A stretch of DNA of 64,000 nucleotides from an uncultured Verrucomicrobia subdivision 3 bacterium (GCA_903872345.1 CAIQKM010000073.1:22167-86166); one strand, 5' to 3'. Shown: positions 7,909 to 16,949, counted from the first letter of the stretch. The notes: generated by a model not told the origin, from the sequence alone. Numbers and translations: made by a program.

Positions 7909-10182
7909 ATGAAATGGCCCGTGAAAAAAAAGTGGCAATTGCTTGCAAGCTTTTGTCTTTTACTTGCCGCCTTAAAATTTCCCGTTGGCGGGATGGCCGC
8001 CGACCTTGCTGTCGCCAGTGGTGGTGATGAATCATTGGCTGTAGCACGGTCAGCTCCTGTGCCTGCAGACGCGACGTTATTGGGGGCAAGGTACCTGGAT
8101 TCGCAGGCTCCTTTGGAGGAGCGAGTGGCTGATTTGTTTTCCCGTCTGCACCCCGAAGAAAAGGTGGCGCTCATCCATGGTTGCGGCGACATGGGCTATG
8201 GAAGCATTCCGCGCATTGGCTTGCCGAAAGTCCTGATGACGGACGGGCCACAGGGTGTTCGTTTGGACGCAGGCACGGCAACCGCCTTCCCGTGCGGATT
8301 GGCGATGGCCGCAACATGGAATCCATCCATGCTTAACCAAGCCGGGGTCGTTATGAGTGAGGAATGTCGTGCACTCAATCGCCGGATCTTTCTGGCCCCG
8401 GCAGTGAATATCATGCGCTCACCTCTGGGGGGGCGAAACTTTGAGTATATGGGTGAAGATCCCTACCTTGCAGGGAAGTTGGCCGCCGCTTTGATTCGTG
8501 GAGTTCAATCACAAGGTATTGCGGCCTGTGTCAAACATTGGAATCTGAATGAGGAGGAACATTGGCGGCATACTATCAACGTCGAGTGTGACGAACGTGC
8601 CTTGCGTGAGATTTACAGCCCGGCGTTTGAGGCGGCTGTCCGCGAAGGGAATGTCTGGGCTCTGATGCCCGCCTATAACCGCTTTTCAGGCGATTTTTGT
8701 ACGGCATCAAAACATCTGAACTTGGACATGCTTGAGCACGAATACGGCTTTGACGGCGCGCTGATTTCCGATTGGAATGCATGGCATGATGATAAGCTGG
8801 CGATTGAGGGAGGCTGCACAATTCAGATGCCTTCAGTGCAAGATGCCGTCCGAGATGCCCGCATCGCGGCATCCATTGCCACCGGAGAAATTTCTTCTAT
8901 GGCTTTTGATGAAGCGGTTCGGCGTAACTTGCGGCTGTTGTTTCGTATTGGAGCCTTTGATGAATGGCCAGGAGGTTCGGCTAACACGCCCGCGCACCAG
9001 AAAATCTCCCGTCTGGCGGCGACTGAATCCATTGTGCTTTTGAAAAACAGCAGGAATTTGCTGCCGCTGGACGGCAATAAAGTAAAACGAATTGCCGTTA
9101 TCGGCCCGAACGCCGACCAGTATCAAACGATGGCCGACGGCTCAAAACTGGTTACGCGAGGCGGTTCTGGAGCCACGCGTCCACCCTATGAAATCACCGC
9201 GCTAGCGGCTCTGAAAGCAAGGTTTGGAGAAAAAATCATCTATGCTCCGGGAATATCCTTTGAAAAACATCTTCCAACTGTCGACCCGGTGGCTGAAGCC
9301 ATCGCTGCTGCGAAAAGTGCGGATGTGGTGATATTTTTCGCCGGCACGGACCATGAATATGACCGCGAGTTTCTGGGCTGGGGCGAAATGAAAGGTGCCG
9401 ATAAACCCGATCTTGAACTGATTGGGCCACAGGCCGACTTGATTCAAAAGATCACGGCGGCGAATTCAAAAACCATCGTCATACTGGTGAATGGATCGCC
9501 GGTTTCTGTTGAGCAATGGCAGAACCAGGTTCCCGCAATTTTAGAAGCATGGTATGGCGGTATGGAAGCCGGGAATGCCATGACTGATATTTTGTTTGGC
9601 GACGTCAATCCGTCTGGGAAGTTGCCTTGCACGTTCGGAAAAAAACTCGACGACTGGCTTTGTCACAAGTTGGGACCGGAATCGTTTCCAGGTACGGGAG
9701 ACAATGGGGTTGTAAAATATCTCGACAGCATTTGGGTTGGCTACCGTCATTTTGACGAGGATGGCATCGAACCCCGCTACCCCTTCGGTTACGGGCTCAG
9801 CTATACGACATTCAAATACGGCAAGCCAGCGCTTTCTGCGGCCGACATGTCCAGCGACAAGACCCTGACCGTTTCCATACCCGTCACCAATACCGGCAAG
9901 CGCGCAGGCGCAGAAGTTGTGGAATTGTATATCCACGAAGACAAACCTGTATTAACACGGCCCTCCCAGGAACTCAAAGGCTTCGCCAAGCTTTTTCTCC
10001 AGCCTGGTGAAACGAAAATTGCATCATTTACAATTCAATGGCGTGATCTCTCATTCTGGGATGAAATTGGTCGGAGCTGGAAAGCCACGCCGGGAAAATT
10101 TGAGGCGCGTATTGGCTCTTCTTCGCGCGACATTCGCGCCGTGGCGGAATTTAAATTGGCAACCGATCTGGCCTCGAAATAG
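7909..10182 (+). CDS. Glycoside hydrolase family 3 enzyme, secreted
   Basis: A 757-residue GH3 enzyme with signal peptide (MKWPVKKKWQLLASFCLLLAALKF), TIM barrel (about 60-340) and alpha/beta sandwich (about 365-590), ending in a fibronectin-III-like domain (about 640-750: VSIPVTNTGKRAGAEVVELY). LMTDGPQGVR, the KHW motif (AACVKHWNLNEEE) and LISDWNAWHD carry the conserved substrate-binding residues and the nucleophile Asp (SDW). GH3 enzymes release terminal beta-linked sugars (glucose, xylose). Together with the GH31 downstream this suggests breakdown of xyloglucan-like or other hemicellulose oligosaccharides, which is inference. ATG at 7909 was preferred to the TTG one codon upstream. Confidence 0.92.
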   Translation: MKWPVKKKWQLLASFCLLLAALKFPVGGMAADLAVASGGDESLAVARSAPVPADATLLGARYLDSQAPLEERVADLFSRLHPEEKVALIHGCGDMGYGSIPRIGLPKVLMTDGPQGVRLDAGTATAFPCGLAMAATWNPSMLNQAGVVMSEECRALNRRIFLAPAVNIMRSPLGGRNFEYMGEDPYLAGKLAAALIRGVQSQGIAACVKHWNLNEEEHWRHTINVECDERALREIYSPAFEAAVREGNVWALMPAYNRFSGDFCTASKHLNLDMLEHEYGFDGALISDWNAWHDDKLAIEGGCTIQMPSVQDAVRDARIAASIATGEISSMAFDEAVRRNLRLLFRIGAFDEWPGGSANTPAHQKISRLAATESIVLLKNSRNLLPLDGNKVKRIAVIGPNADQYQTMADGSKLVTRGGSGATRPPYEITALAALKARFGEKIIYAPGISFEKHLPTVDPVAEAIAAAKSADVVIFFAGTDHEYDREFLGWGEMKGADKPDLELIGPQADLIQKITAANSKTIVILVNGSPVSVEQWQNQVPAILEAWYGGMEAGNAMTDILFGDVNPSGKLPCTFGKKLDDWLCHKLGPESFPGTGDNGVVKYLDSIWVGYRHFDEDGIEPRYPFGYGLSYTTFKYGKPALSAADMSSDKTLTVSIPVTNTGKRAGAEVVELYIHEDKPVLTRPSQELKGFAKLFLQPGETKIASFTIQWRDLSFWDEIGRSWKATPGKFEARIGSSSRDIRAVAEFKLATDLASK

Positions 10183-10367
10183 CATCATCAAACGAAACCA
10201 AAACCAGCTCATATTGCGTCATTGTTCTAATTTTATCGTCAATGCTAATCAGCCTGTATTCAGGCTGACCTGAATACCGAAATCCGTCAACCATTATTGC
10301 CAGTCAAGCCAAACAATCAAAATCAGACTTATTTGATTCTGATTCAATTGAGAATCGAAATCGGAAT

Positions 10368-12008
10368 ATGAAAAACCAGATCGTTTATACCGCTGCATTC
10401 ATTTTGTTCTTGTTGGGTTCAGATATTGTTTGCGCTGAATCACAAATGAGACAATCTGGATTGACTCCTTCCAGCCCAACGGTGATTTCACTGCTGCCAG
10501 GAGAAAAAGTCTGGTCCGGAGTCATCAAGGACGGCGAGAACCTGCCTTATCTCACTGGTTCACACTATGATTTTTACGCCAATAACCGGGATAATCAGAT
10601 CCAACCTTTGCTGCTTGGAAGCCAGGGCCTGTGGGTTTGGAGCGATGATCCATATGCATTCGAGGTATCAACCGACAAGATCATCATCACCAACGCCAAG
10701 GGAGAAGTAAAAAGTGGCCGGGCAGGCAACAGCTTGGCGGCCGCCCGCCAATTCGTTTCAGCCAAATACTTCCTGCCATCGGGTGCAATGCCCGATGAAT
10801 TGCTTTTTGCCAAGCCACAATACAACACATGGATTGAACTGAACCTCCACCAGAATCAAAAGGATGTTTTGAAATATGCGCATGCCATCATCGCCAACGG
10901 TTTTTCGCCCGGGGTGTTGATGATTGATGATACCTGGCAGGAGGACTACGGCGTGTGGAACTTCCATCCGGGAAAATTTCCAAATCCCAAGCAAATGATG
11001 GACGAACTGCACAGCATGGGTTTCAAAGTAATGCTTTGGATTTGTCCGTTTGTGAGCGCCGACCAGTCCCAATTGGTGCACGAGCTTTTAAAGGATAAAT
11101 GTTTTTTGATGCAGAAGGCAAATGCGGAGACCACTTGGGCCACCGCAACCGACCCGGCGATCATCAAGTGGTGGAATGGATATTCAGCCCTGCTAGATTT
11201 CAGCAACGCCAAGGCGGTTCATTGGTTTAACAAACAAATGGATAGGCTGGTGCAAGATTATGGCGTGGACGGTTTCAAACTGGATGCCGGGGATATGCAA
11301 TTTTACCCACCTGATGCTTTGAGTGCGGGTTCCGTATCGCCCAATCGCCAATGTGAATTGTACGCGCAATTTGGCCTGCGCTTCCCGCTCAACGAATATC
11401 GTGCTTGCTGGAAAATGGCCGGGCAGCCGTTGGCCCAGCGCCTGCACGATAAAAACCACAGTTGGGAAGATGTGCAAAAACTCATCCCGCAAATGCTTAC
11501 GGAAGGATTGGCCGGTTATACCTTCTCTTGTCCTGACATGATCGGCGGAGGCAATTGGGGAAGTTTCGCCGATCAAAAGGAAATTAATCAGGATTTGGTC
11601 GTCCGTTCGGCCCAGATCCATACGTTGATGCCCATGATGCAGTTTTCCGTTGCCCCATGGCGCATTTTGGATGCGGAACATCTAAAGGCAATCAAGCAGG
11701 CCGTGAAAATCCGCGAGCAAATGACGCCGGAGATTCTTGAACTGGCGCATCAATCGGGCAAAACCGGCGAGCCAATTGTGCGCTCATTGGAATATGAGTT
11801 CCCCCATCAAGGCTTTGAACAGATCAAGGATGAGTTTATGCTTGGAGACGATATATTGGTTGCTCCGCTTGACAGACAAGGCCATAGCCGTCAGGTGATA
11901 CTGCCGAAGGGGGAATGGATTAGCGACGATGGAAGGACGTTGAATGGCGGTTCCTTTATCTTGAATGTACCACTAGACCGCATCCCTTTCTTCAAGATAA
12001 AGAGGTGA
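10368..12008 (+). CDS. Glycoside hydrolase family 31 (alpha-glucosidase/alpha-xylosidase-like), secreted
   Basis: A 546-residue protein with signal peptide (MKNQIVYTAAFILFLLGSDIVCA). The GH31 barrel is evident from MIDDTWQEDYGVWNFHPGKFPNP, GFKVMLWICPFVSADQ and the nucleophile region GFKLDAGD (KxDxGD). A terminal beta domain follows (LGDDILVAPLDRQG...RQVILPKGEWI). GH31 enzymes cleave alpha-glucosides or alpha-xylosides by retention; the short N-terminal domain makes the exact specificity uncertain. It is the last of the clear carbohydrate-active genes of the cluster, 185 bases after the GH3 gene and likely cotranscribed or separately promoted from that AT-rich gap. Confidence 0.9.
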   Translation: MKNQIVYTAAFILFLLGSDIVCAESQMRQSGLTPSSPTVISLLPGEKVWSGVIKDGENLPYLTGSHYDFYANNRDNQIQPLLLGSQGLWVWSDDPYAFEVSTDKIIITNAKGEVKSGRAGNSLAAARQFVSAKYFLPSGAMPDELLFAKPQYNTWIELNLHQNQKDVLKYAHAIIANGFSPGVLMIDDTWQEDYGVWNFHPGKFPNPKQMMDELHSMGFKVMLWICPFVSADQSQLVHELLKDKCFLMQKANAETTWATATDPAIIKWWNGYSALLDFSNAKAVHWFNKQMDRLVQDYGVDGFKLDAGDMQFYPPDALSAGSVSPNRQCELYAQFGLRFPLNEYRACWKMAGQPLAQRLHDKNHSWEDVQKLIPQMLTEGLAGYTFSCPDMIGGGNWGSFADQKEINQDLVVRSAQIHTLMPMMQFSVAPWRILDAEHLKAIKQAVKIREQMTPEILELAHQSGKTGEPIVRSLEYEFPHQGFEQIKDEFMLGDDILVAPLDRQGHSRQVILPKGEWISDDGRTLNGGSFILNVPLDRIPFFKIKR

Positions 12009-12210
12009 TTGAAAAACGATACTCGGAAATGACTGGAAGGCGTGGATTTGTTTTTATCAAACGATCTAGAAAAACTTTGGCTGTAGCATGATCTATTACT
12101 GAGTCTGCTACCAAAACGTCGAGCAGCCAAAGCACTCCCCGGGCAGCCTCATCTCCGCCGAGTTACGGGGGGAGGCGTTTCGTGAAGCTAAAGAACTGGA
12201 GACGGCCGGG

Positions 12211-13098
12211 TTGGTGGATCTCAAGACGGTTCGTTACCGTCCTTACCAAATTGAACGGATTGTGATTCCGTTCGCGGCGGAACCGCGCCTACGGGAACTA
12301 TTCGCTGGCAAACTCCCGGCTCCTCCCGATCCGCAATTTGATTTTGCCTCCGTTAAATGGGCTCCACAGCTTACCTTCCTTACCAGCGAATCCGTTGCGG
12401 TAGCTCCGGACGATCTGCTCAAGCTGAATGAATTCCTCCTGCAAAAAGGGCGTACGAAATCCGTTGTTCCGATCAAGGAGCGGTCGCTCGAAATCTTCGG
12501 TGATGAGAAACGCCTGGATGCCTTGGTCTCCACCTCGCTTTTTCGGACGGGCCGTCTCAATTGGCTCAAGGACTTAAGATGCGAAATTATCGGTGAACCC
12601 CTTGGATGGAAACTGGGGCCAGTGGAAGCTATTGCCTACCCTATCCTCGTCATCGAGAATGCAGCAACTTGGCATTCCTACTGCCGTTACAATGCCGAGC
12701 GTAAACTATTCAGCGCCATAGTGTATGGCTGCGGCAATCGATTCATGGACAGCGCCACCTATTTGACGGATATTTTCCAGTCCGTCGGCGGTGCCCGCCG
12801 TACTTTTTATTTTGGTGATCTTGATCCACAGGGATTGCGTATTCCCCAAACCGCATCAAAGTTTTTGCAAACCGCCGGCCTACCCGCCGTTGAGCCACAT
12901 CTCTGGAGCTACCGCCAATTACTGATGCTCGGTGCCGGTCATCGGCAGCCCTGCGACGACGAGCCGCCATCACCCGCACTCTGCGATTGGCTGGGCGAAT
13001 GTGCGGAGCCCGCCCGCCAGTTGTTCGCTGCAAACCAACGTCTTGCCCAGGAACGAATAGGCTGGGAATTTCTCCAAACTCTGACCAGATTGGATTAA
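12211..13098 (+). CDS. Wadjet JetD-like (DUF2220/TOPRIM) protein, N-terminally truncated, orphan
   Basis: The 295 residues contain the signature of the Wadjet C-terminal (DUF2220) nuclease domain: YPILVIENAATWHSYC, a central YGCGNRF strand turn and the TOPRIM-like FYFGDLDPQGLRIP with its acidic pair. In Wadjet, JetD cuts plasmid DNA extruded by the JetABC SMC complex. No jetA, jetB or jetC is nearby. The same frame stays open and protein-like upstream to 12103 (SPGSLISAELRGEAFREAKE) but has no ATG or GTG; only TTG at 12211 is available, so the 5' end is probably missing and the gene may be dead. It lies between the carbohydrate cluster and the integrase, as expected for a decayed defence cargo. 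Confidence 0.7.
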   Translation: MVDLKTVRYRPYQIERIVIPFAAEPRLRELFAGKLPAPPDPQFDFASVKWAPQLTFLTSESVAVAPDDLLKLNEFLLQKGRTKSVVPIKERSLEIFGDEKRLDALVSTSLFRTGRLNWLKDLRCEIIGEPLGWKLGPVEAIAYPILVIENAATWHSYCRYNAERKLFSAIVYGCGNRFMDSATYLTDIFQSVGGARRTFYFGDLDPQGLRIPQTASKFLQTAGLPAVEPHLWSYRQLLMLGAGHRQPCDDEPPSPALCDWLGECAEPARQLFAANQRLAQERIGWEFLQTLTRLD

Positions 13099-13107
13099 AG
13101 TGCCAAG

Positions 13108-13188
13108 ATGGAAACTTTTCTCACTGCCTTTGATCCTTCCGACCTTCCCGGAACCAGCATTGACCCGCTCGGCTTTGATATGGGGTAG
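13108..13188 (+). pseudogene. Remnant start of a gene paired with the JetD-like gene
   Basis: An ATG 9 bases after the JetD-like stop opens a 26-residue frame (METFLTAFDPSDLPGTSIDP, then LGFDMG) that ends at an early TAG. Slightly downstream, in another frame, a short stretch around 13211-13231 reads VPGLTNIA. The composition of the peptide and its tight spacing suggest the beginning of a real second gene that has been broken by small indels. The product family is not identified with certainty. Confidence 0.45.
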
Positions 13189-13456
13189 TTTTTCTAGTTA
13201 ATATAATGTTCCCGGTCTGACCAACATCGCTTTGCGGTCGAGCTGCATGACTACATCTGTGCATCGATGCTCGAGCGCCATCATCACTACCGAAGGCCCA
13301 TGATGGAGTTGAGTTTTCATCGTTTGCGTCAGGCCAACCGATCGGATGTCCAAGTGGTGTCGTTGCTCCAGAATCGGATTGGTGCTAGAACGGTACCAAG
13401 CTTCAATTGCCCAAAGTTGGGCAGGAGGAAGCGAACAACAACCAGCAGTCAAAAAT

Positions 13457-15013
13457 ATGAGCCAATCAAGTAAAGGTTCCGCACAATGGTCCAAAGCGGA
13501 TGAAGCGCTGTTAAAAAATCACAAGGAAGACGATCTTCTCAAGGAAAAGGATGACACCAATTGGCCGCCTCTCATGGCTGGCGAAAGAATTGGTGACATG
13601 ATTGACCGGTACAAGATTTTGGAAGAGATCGGCGAAGGTGGATTTGGAATGGTATATCGGGTCGAGCAAGAAGGGCCGCTCCAACTGCAATTTGCCCTTA
13701 AAGTCATCAAGCCCGGGATGGACACGCGACAGATTTTGAAGCGATTTGAAGCGGAACGGAAAACGCTGGCAAAACTCAACCACACAAACATCGCAAAGGT
13801 CGTGGATGCGGGGGCTACCCACAATGGGCGGCCATATTTTGTGATGGAGTGGGTTAGGGGGATAAAGATTGACGAGTATGCCAACTCCAAAAAACTCACT
13901 TTTGAAAAAAGACTCAGATTGTTTGCAAAAGTTTGCAGAGCGATTCAGCATGCGCATGAAAAGCAGGTCGTGCACCGAGACATAAAGCCCTCCAACTTGC
14001 TGGTCATAGAGGAGGACGGTGAAGAAGTGCCAAAAGTAATCGACTTTGGAATAGCAAAAGCCATTGAAGGAGAGCATTCAGCTGGACATACGGTTTTCAC
14101 CAGTCCGGGGCAATTAATTGGCACGCCAGCGTTCATGAGCCCGGAACAGGCTCAACCTGGCAAGGTTTCTATTGATCACCGCACAGATATATATTCACTA
14201 GGTGTTTTGTTGCAGGAATTAATCACTGGTCATCTGCCATTTGATTTTGTCGGCAAAAGTTCACATGAACAAATCCAAGAAATCATTGAAAAAAAGCCAG
14301 CTAGAGCATCGGAATTCTACAGGGCACTTCAAGCCAGTGAACAATTAAAGATTGCTTATAATTGCCAATCTACACCGGATGAGCTCAATAACTTCATTGT
14401 AAAGAATTTGGATCAAATGATTGAAAGGTGTTTGAAGAAAAAGCGCGAAGAACGATATTCGACGGTTAAAGAATTGTCGGATGCGATCAATTCTATTCTG
14501 GAGTCGCTTAAAATCCAAAACAATCATGAAGCGAATCAGTTTGAAAACAGTATAAAACAAAATCGCGCCGTGCCCCCAAAATTATTGTTAGAAGGAGTCT
14601 CAAATGCTAGGAGACGGGTTAAAATGCCCAATAAATTCCTATTTGTCATATTTCACGGGCATTTGGAAAATTTGGTTCTAAAACGACCTGCTAAGGTAAT
14701 AAAACTTATTTTAATCGCGATGAGGATCTGCGTGATTGTGTGTGGAATCATGACGCTGGTTAATTTTTTTTCAATGAGTGAAAAAAATATTCTAACCACA
14801 ATAATACTTTTCTTGCTTACATTGTTTTTGGGATCCGCTCAATTCATTTTTACCATAAAACACAAAATATCCGGTAATCATCTAAAAGAGCAGGCGTTTC
14901 AAAAAAGCTTTCTTCGCTCTGCATTATTTGCTGTTTTGGGTATGTCTATTATGTCGCTATCTGTCCTTTTATTGGGACTGCTTATTGACGCTAGAGATAT
15001 GCCCGGTAGATGA
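13457..15013 (+). CDS. Ser/Thr protein kinase (PknB-type) with C-terminal membrane segments
   Basis: A 518-residue protein. The kinase domain covers about residues 50-350: glycine loop IGEGGFGMVYRV, VAIK-type lysine FALKVIKPGMD, catalytic loop VHRDIKPSNLL, DFG in IDFGIAKAI and activation-segment end GTPAFMSPEQA. The C-terminal 140 residues hold three hydrophobic segments (VIKLILIAMRICVIVCGIMT; LTTIILFLLTLFLGSAQFIF; ALFAVLGMSIMSLSVLLLGLL) but no WD40, TPR or PASTA sensor. It is markedly AT-rich compared with the genome core. ATG at 13457 is preferred because the upstream frame extension to 13346 reads through decayed sequence. It acts at the inner membrane; targets are unknown. Confidence 0.88.
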   Translation: MSQSSKGSAQWSKADEALLKNHKEDDLLKEKDDTNWPPLMAGERIGDMIDRYKILEEIGEGGFGMVYRVEQEGPLQLQFALKVIKPGMDTRQILKRFEAERKTLAKLNHTNIAKVVDAGATHNGRPYFVMEWVRGIKIDEYANSKKLTFEKRLRLFAKVCRAIQHAHEKQVVHRDIKPSNLLVIEEDGEEVPKVIDFGIAKAIEGEHSAGHTVFTSPGQLIGTPAFMSPEQAQPGKVSIDHRTDIYSLGVLLQELITGHLPFDFVGKSSHEQIQEIIEKKPARASEFYRALQASEQLKIAYNCQSTPDELNNFIVKNLDQMIERCLKKKREERYSTVKELSDAINSILESLKIQNNHEANQFENSIKQNRAVPPKLLLEGVSNARRRVKMPNKFLFVIFHGHLENLVLKRPAKVIKLILIAMRICVIVCGIMTLVNFFSMSEKNILTTIILFLLTLFLGSAQFIFTIKHKISGNHLKEQAFQKSFLRSALFAVLGMSIMSLSVLLLGLLIDARDMPGR

Positions 15014-15041
15014 TTAAGCGTATTTGGTCTCGTGTCTGGTT

Positions 15042-15362
15042 TTAAGTCGTCTTGTAAAATACATTTGCCGGTTTACCACTCATAGCCAACCCACCGATCA
15101 GGGTATAGAGCTGCCCCTCTGGATTGCGGATGGTAAATACCCCGGAAAACTGCTGGAGAGTAAATCGTGCGCCCACAGGTCAGGCCCATTTTGCAAAGGC
15201 ACCAGCGACCTGCCGCCAGTTGGTAATTTCCCATTTAACGCCACCCGCCATCGAAACCCGGCGCTGTTGAGCGGCAGCTTTAGACGTGCCACGGCTAGCC
15301 TTCACCACGGAACGGGCTCGGGCTTCCATTTGCTTGACGGTACTGTGACGGCGTGTTTTCAC
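15042..15362 (-). pseudogene. Small unknown gene interrupted by an in-frame TGA
   Basis: Read on the minus strand from GTG at 15362, the frame gives about 60 residues (KTRRHSTVKQMEARARSVVK..., then GGVKWEITNWRQVAGAFAKW), a TGA at 15182-15180, then 45 further codons with protein-like composition (PVGARFTLQQFSGVFTIRNP, then EGQLYTLIGGLAMSGKP) to a TAA at 15044-15042. The frame is also open and protein-like upstream to the integrase stop. A point mutation to TGA in a real gene of at least 106 codons is the simplest reading. No family is recognised. It is downstream of, and in the same direction as, the integrase. Confidence 0.5.
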
Positions 15363-15461
15363 TGCTGACTGTGTATAGCCCGATTTGCGGTCCGAATCAA
15401 ATGAATTGTCGAACTTGGGTGCGCGGGGCGGGGCCTTTACTGGCTCCCAAGGACTGACTAA

Positions 15462-16778
15462 TTATTTTGTCACATCCGGCAGTTTGCTGATCGAATCCTT
15501 GGTGTCGTCAGCACTGAGGTGTGTATAACCCCGGGAAACCACTTCGCTGTCATGGCCAATAATCATCTGGGCCAAGGCGTTGCTGGCACCAGACGATTTG
15601 AGCCAGGTTGTGAGCGTATGGCGGAACGAATGGAAGGTGAGTTCGCTTACCTTGCGCTTGCCTTTCCGCCCTTGGCCATCTTCCGCAGCTTTAGCTTTAG
15701 GCCGTTCCACTACCAGGCCGGCCGGAGCAAGAATTTCATCATAGAACTTGGTGCTGATGGTGCCCGTATGCTTTTCCGCCATGGCCGCAAAATTGGGGAA
15801 CAGGTATGCCTTGGGACTATCAGCTGAGGGAAGTTCCAGAATGTGAGCGAGCAGGGGAGTAGCCATGCTCAGGCAAAGCCGCTTGCCAGTTTTCTGTGTC
15901 ACAAAGGAGATTGTTTTACTCTCCAGATCGACTTGTTGCCACGTTAGCTGGGCGATGTCTCCCAGCCGTTGGCCAGTATAGACGGCGGTCAGAACCAGGC
16001 CGCTCCATTCGCCACCCACTTCATTGCACTTTGCCAAAACTCTTTTGACCTCTTCCAGAGTAAAGGCCCGGCGGGTATTTTCCCCACGGTATTTTAGTAT
16101 GGAAACTTTCGTTGCCACGTTGGTATTGAGCAGGTCCTGCTTTTGAGCGGAATAGAGGCAAGCCCTGACAACCTTCAAATCCATGTTGGCTGATGCAGTG
16201 GAAAGAATTTTGGCTGTTGTATCGCGAAAACGGATAATGTCTTCCGCTCGCAAAGCGGCCAGATCTTTGTCGGCTTTGGTGCCCAGTGATTCTAGGAATC
16301 TGCGCAAAGATGTTTCATATCGGTCGTGGGTACGGGGTGCTGCTTCCAGGCCCTTGGCATCCAGCCAGGTCTTGCACCACTGACGAATTGTGGCGTTCGG
16401 GATGTTTTCCCCAACAGTTGAAGCCACATGCCTGACCGTTTTACTTACCAGCCCAGCCAGGAGCTCTTTTGAGAAGTTTGGCAGGCTGACAAGCTGCGCT
16501 GCTTCTTCAAAGAAATTTTTCAGGATTTCGCGGTTCAGGCCACCACTGAAATGAGATTCGGCAACGTCGGCGATGGTGGCATCAATCAGCTGGCGGGCTC
16601 GATCGGGGGTGAGGCTTTGCTGAGTGGCTAGTTCGGAGGCCTTGACCCAACCTGCGCATATCTTTCGCGCATGGCTTTTGTCTGCTGTCCCAGTGCTCTT
16701 GAAATGTCGCTTGCCGTCAGGCGTGGTGAACGCGCAAAACCAGTGCGGCTTATTCGGCTGTTTGTGAAGGCTTGGCAT
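15462..16778 (-). CDS. Tyrosine recombinase/phage-type integrase
   Basis: A 438-residue integrase. The N-terminal arm/core-binding region (about 1-220) is followed by a catalytic domain with the first Arg in TAVYTGQRLGDIAQLTWQQV, a strand Lys in FVTQKTGKRL, HSFRHTLTTWL carrying HxxR, and IIGHDSEVVSRGYTHL with the His and the nucleophile Tyr. All catalytic positions appear present. Start MPSLHKQPNK at 16778 was chosen because the longer frame (to 16838) covers repeats GGCATAA / GGCATAACA that look like protein-binding sites. The gene starts about 100 bases from a tRNA/tmRNA 3'-end sequence, so it is very likely the integrase that inserted the left-hand island. Confidence 0.92.
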   Translation of the reverse strand: MPSLHKQPNKPHWFCAFTTPDGKRHFKSTGTADKSHARKICAGWVKASELATQQSLTPDRARQLIDATIADVAESHFSGGLNREILKNFFEEAAQLVSLPNFSKELLAGLVSKTVRHVASTVGENIPNATIRQWCKTWLDAKGLEAAPRTHDRYETSLRRFLESLGTKADKDLAALRAEDIIRFRDTTAKILSTASANMDLKVVRACLYSAQKQDLLNTNVATKVSILKYRGENTRRAFTLEEVKRVLAKCNEVGGEWSGLVLTAVYTGQRLGDIAQLTWQQVDLESKTISFVTQKTGKRLCLSMATPLLAHILELPSADSPKAYLFPNFAAMAEKHTGTISTKFYDEILAPAGLVVERPKAKAAEDGQGRKGKRKVSELTFHSFRHTLTTWLKSSGASNALAQMIIGHDSEVVSRGYTHLSADDTKDSISKLPDVTK

Positions 16779-16879
16779 AATTTGGCATAACAGATTCGCA
16801 TAACAAACAAGCTTGTCAACGCCGTTTAAACTATTCAAAAACCCAATAAAAGTGCATATTTATAACGTTATGGCGAATC

Positions 16880-16907
16880 GATGGTTCGAATCCATCACCT
16901 ACCACCA
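16880..16907 (+). other. Attachment-site scar: 3' end of a tRNA or tmRNA gene
   Basis: GATGG-TTCGAAT-CCATC forms a perfect T-arm (5-bp stem, 7-nt loop), followed by the 3' acceptor strand ACCTACC, discriminator A and CCA. The matching 5' acceptor strand (GGTAGGT) and D-arm are not found upstream, so this is only the 3' part of the gene. The segment on its 5' side carries the integrase, so the intact gene should lie beyond the left edge of the window at the other end of the island. Isotype, and tRNA versus tmRNA, cannot be told. Confidence 0.75.
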
Positions 16908-16916
16908 TTTTAGATT

Positions 16917-16949
16917 AACCCCAACGGAATCAATGCTTCCGTTGGGGTT
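16917..16949 (+). terminator. Rho-independent terminator after the tRNA/tmRNA end
   Basis: AACCCCAACGGAA / TTCCGTTGGGGTT is a perfect 13-bp stem with a 7-nt loop, followed by TTGCTTTTTT. It lies 10 bases after the CCA end and would terminate the original tRNA/tmRNA transcript. Confidence 0.85.

Noticed and set aside
15180..15182. TGA as a selenocysteine codon
   Set aside because: No SECIS-like hairpin was noticed right after it and no selenoprotein family matches; a point mutation is simpler.
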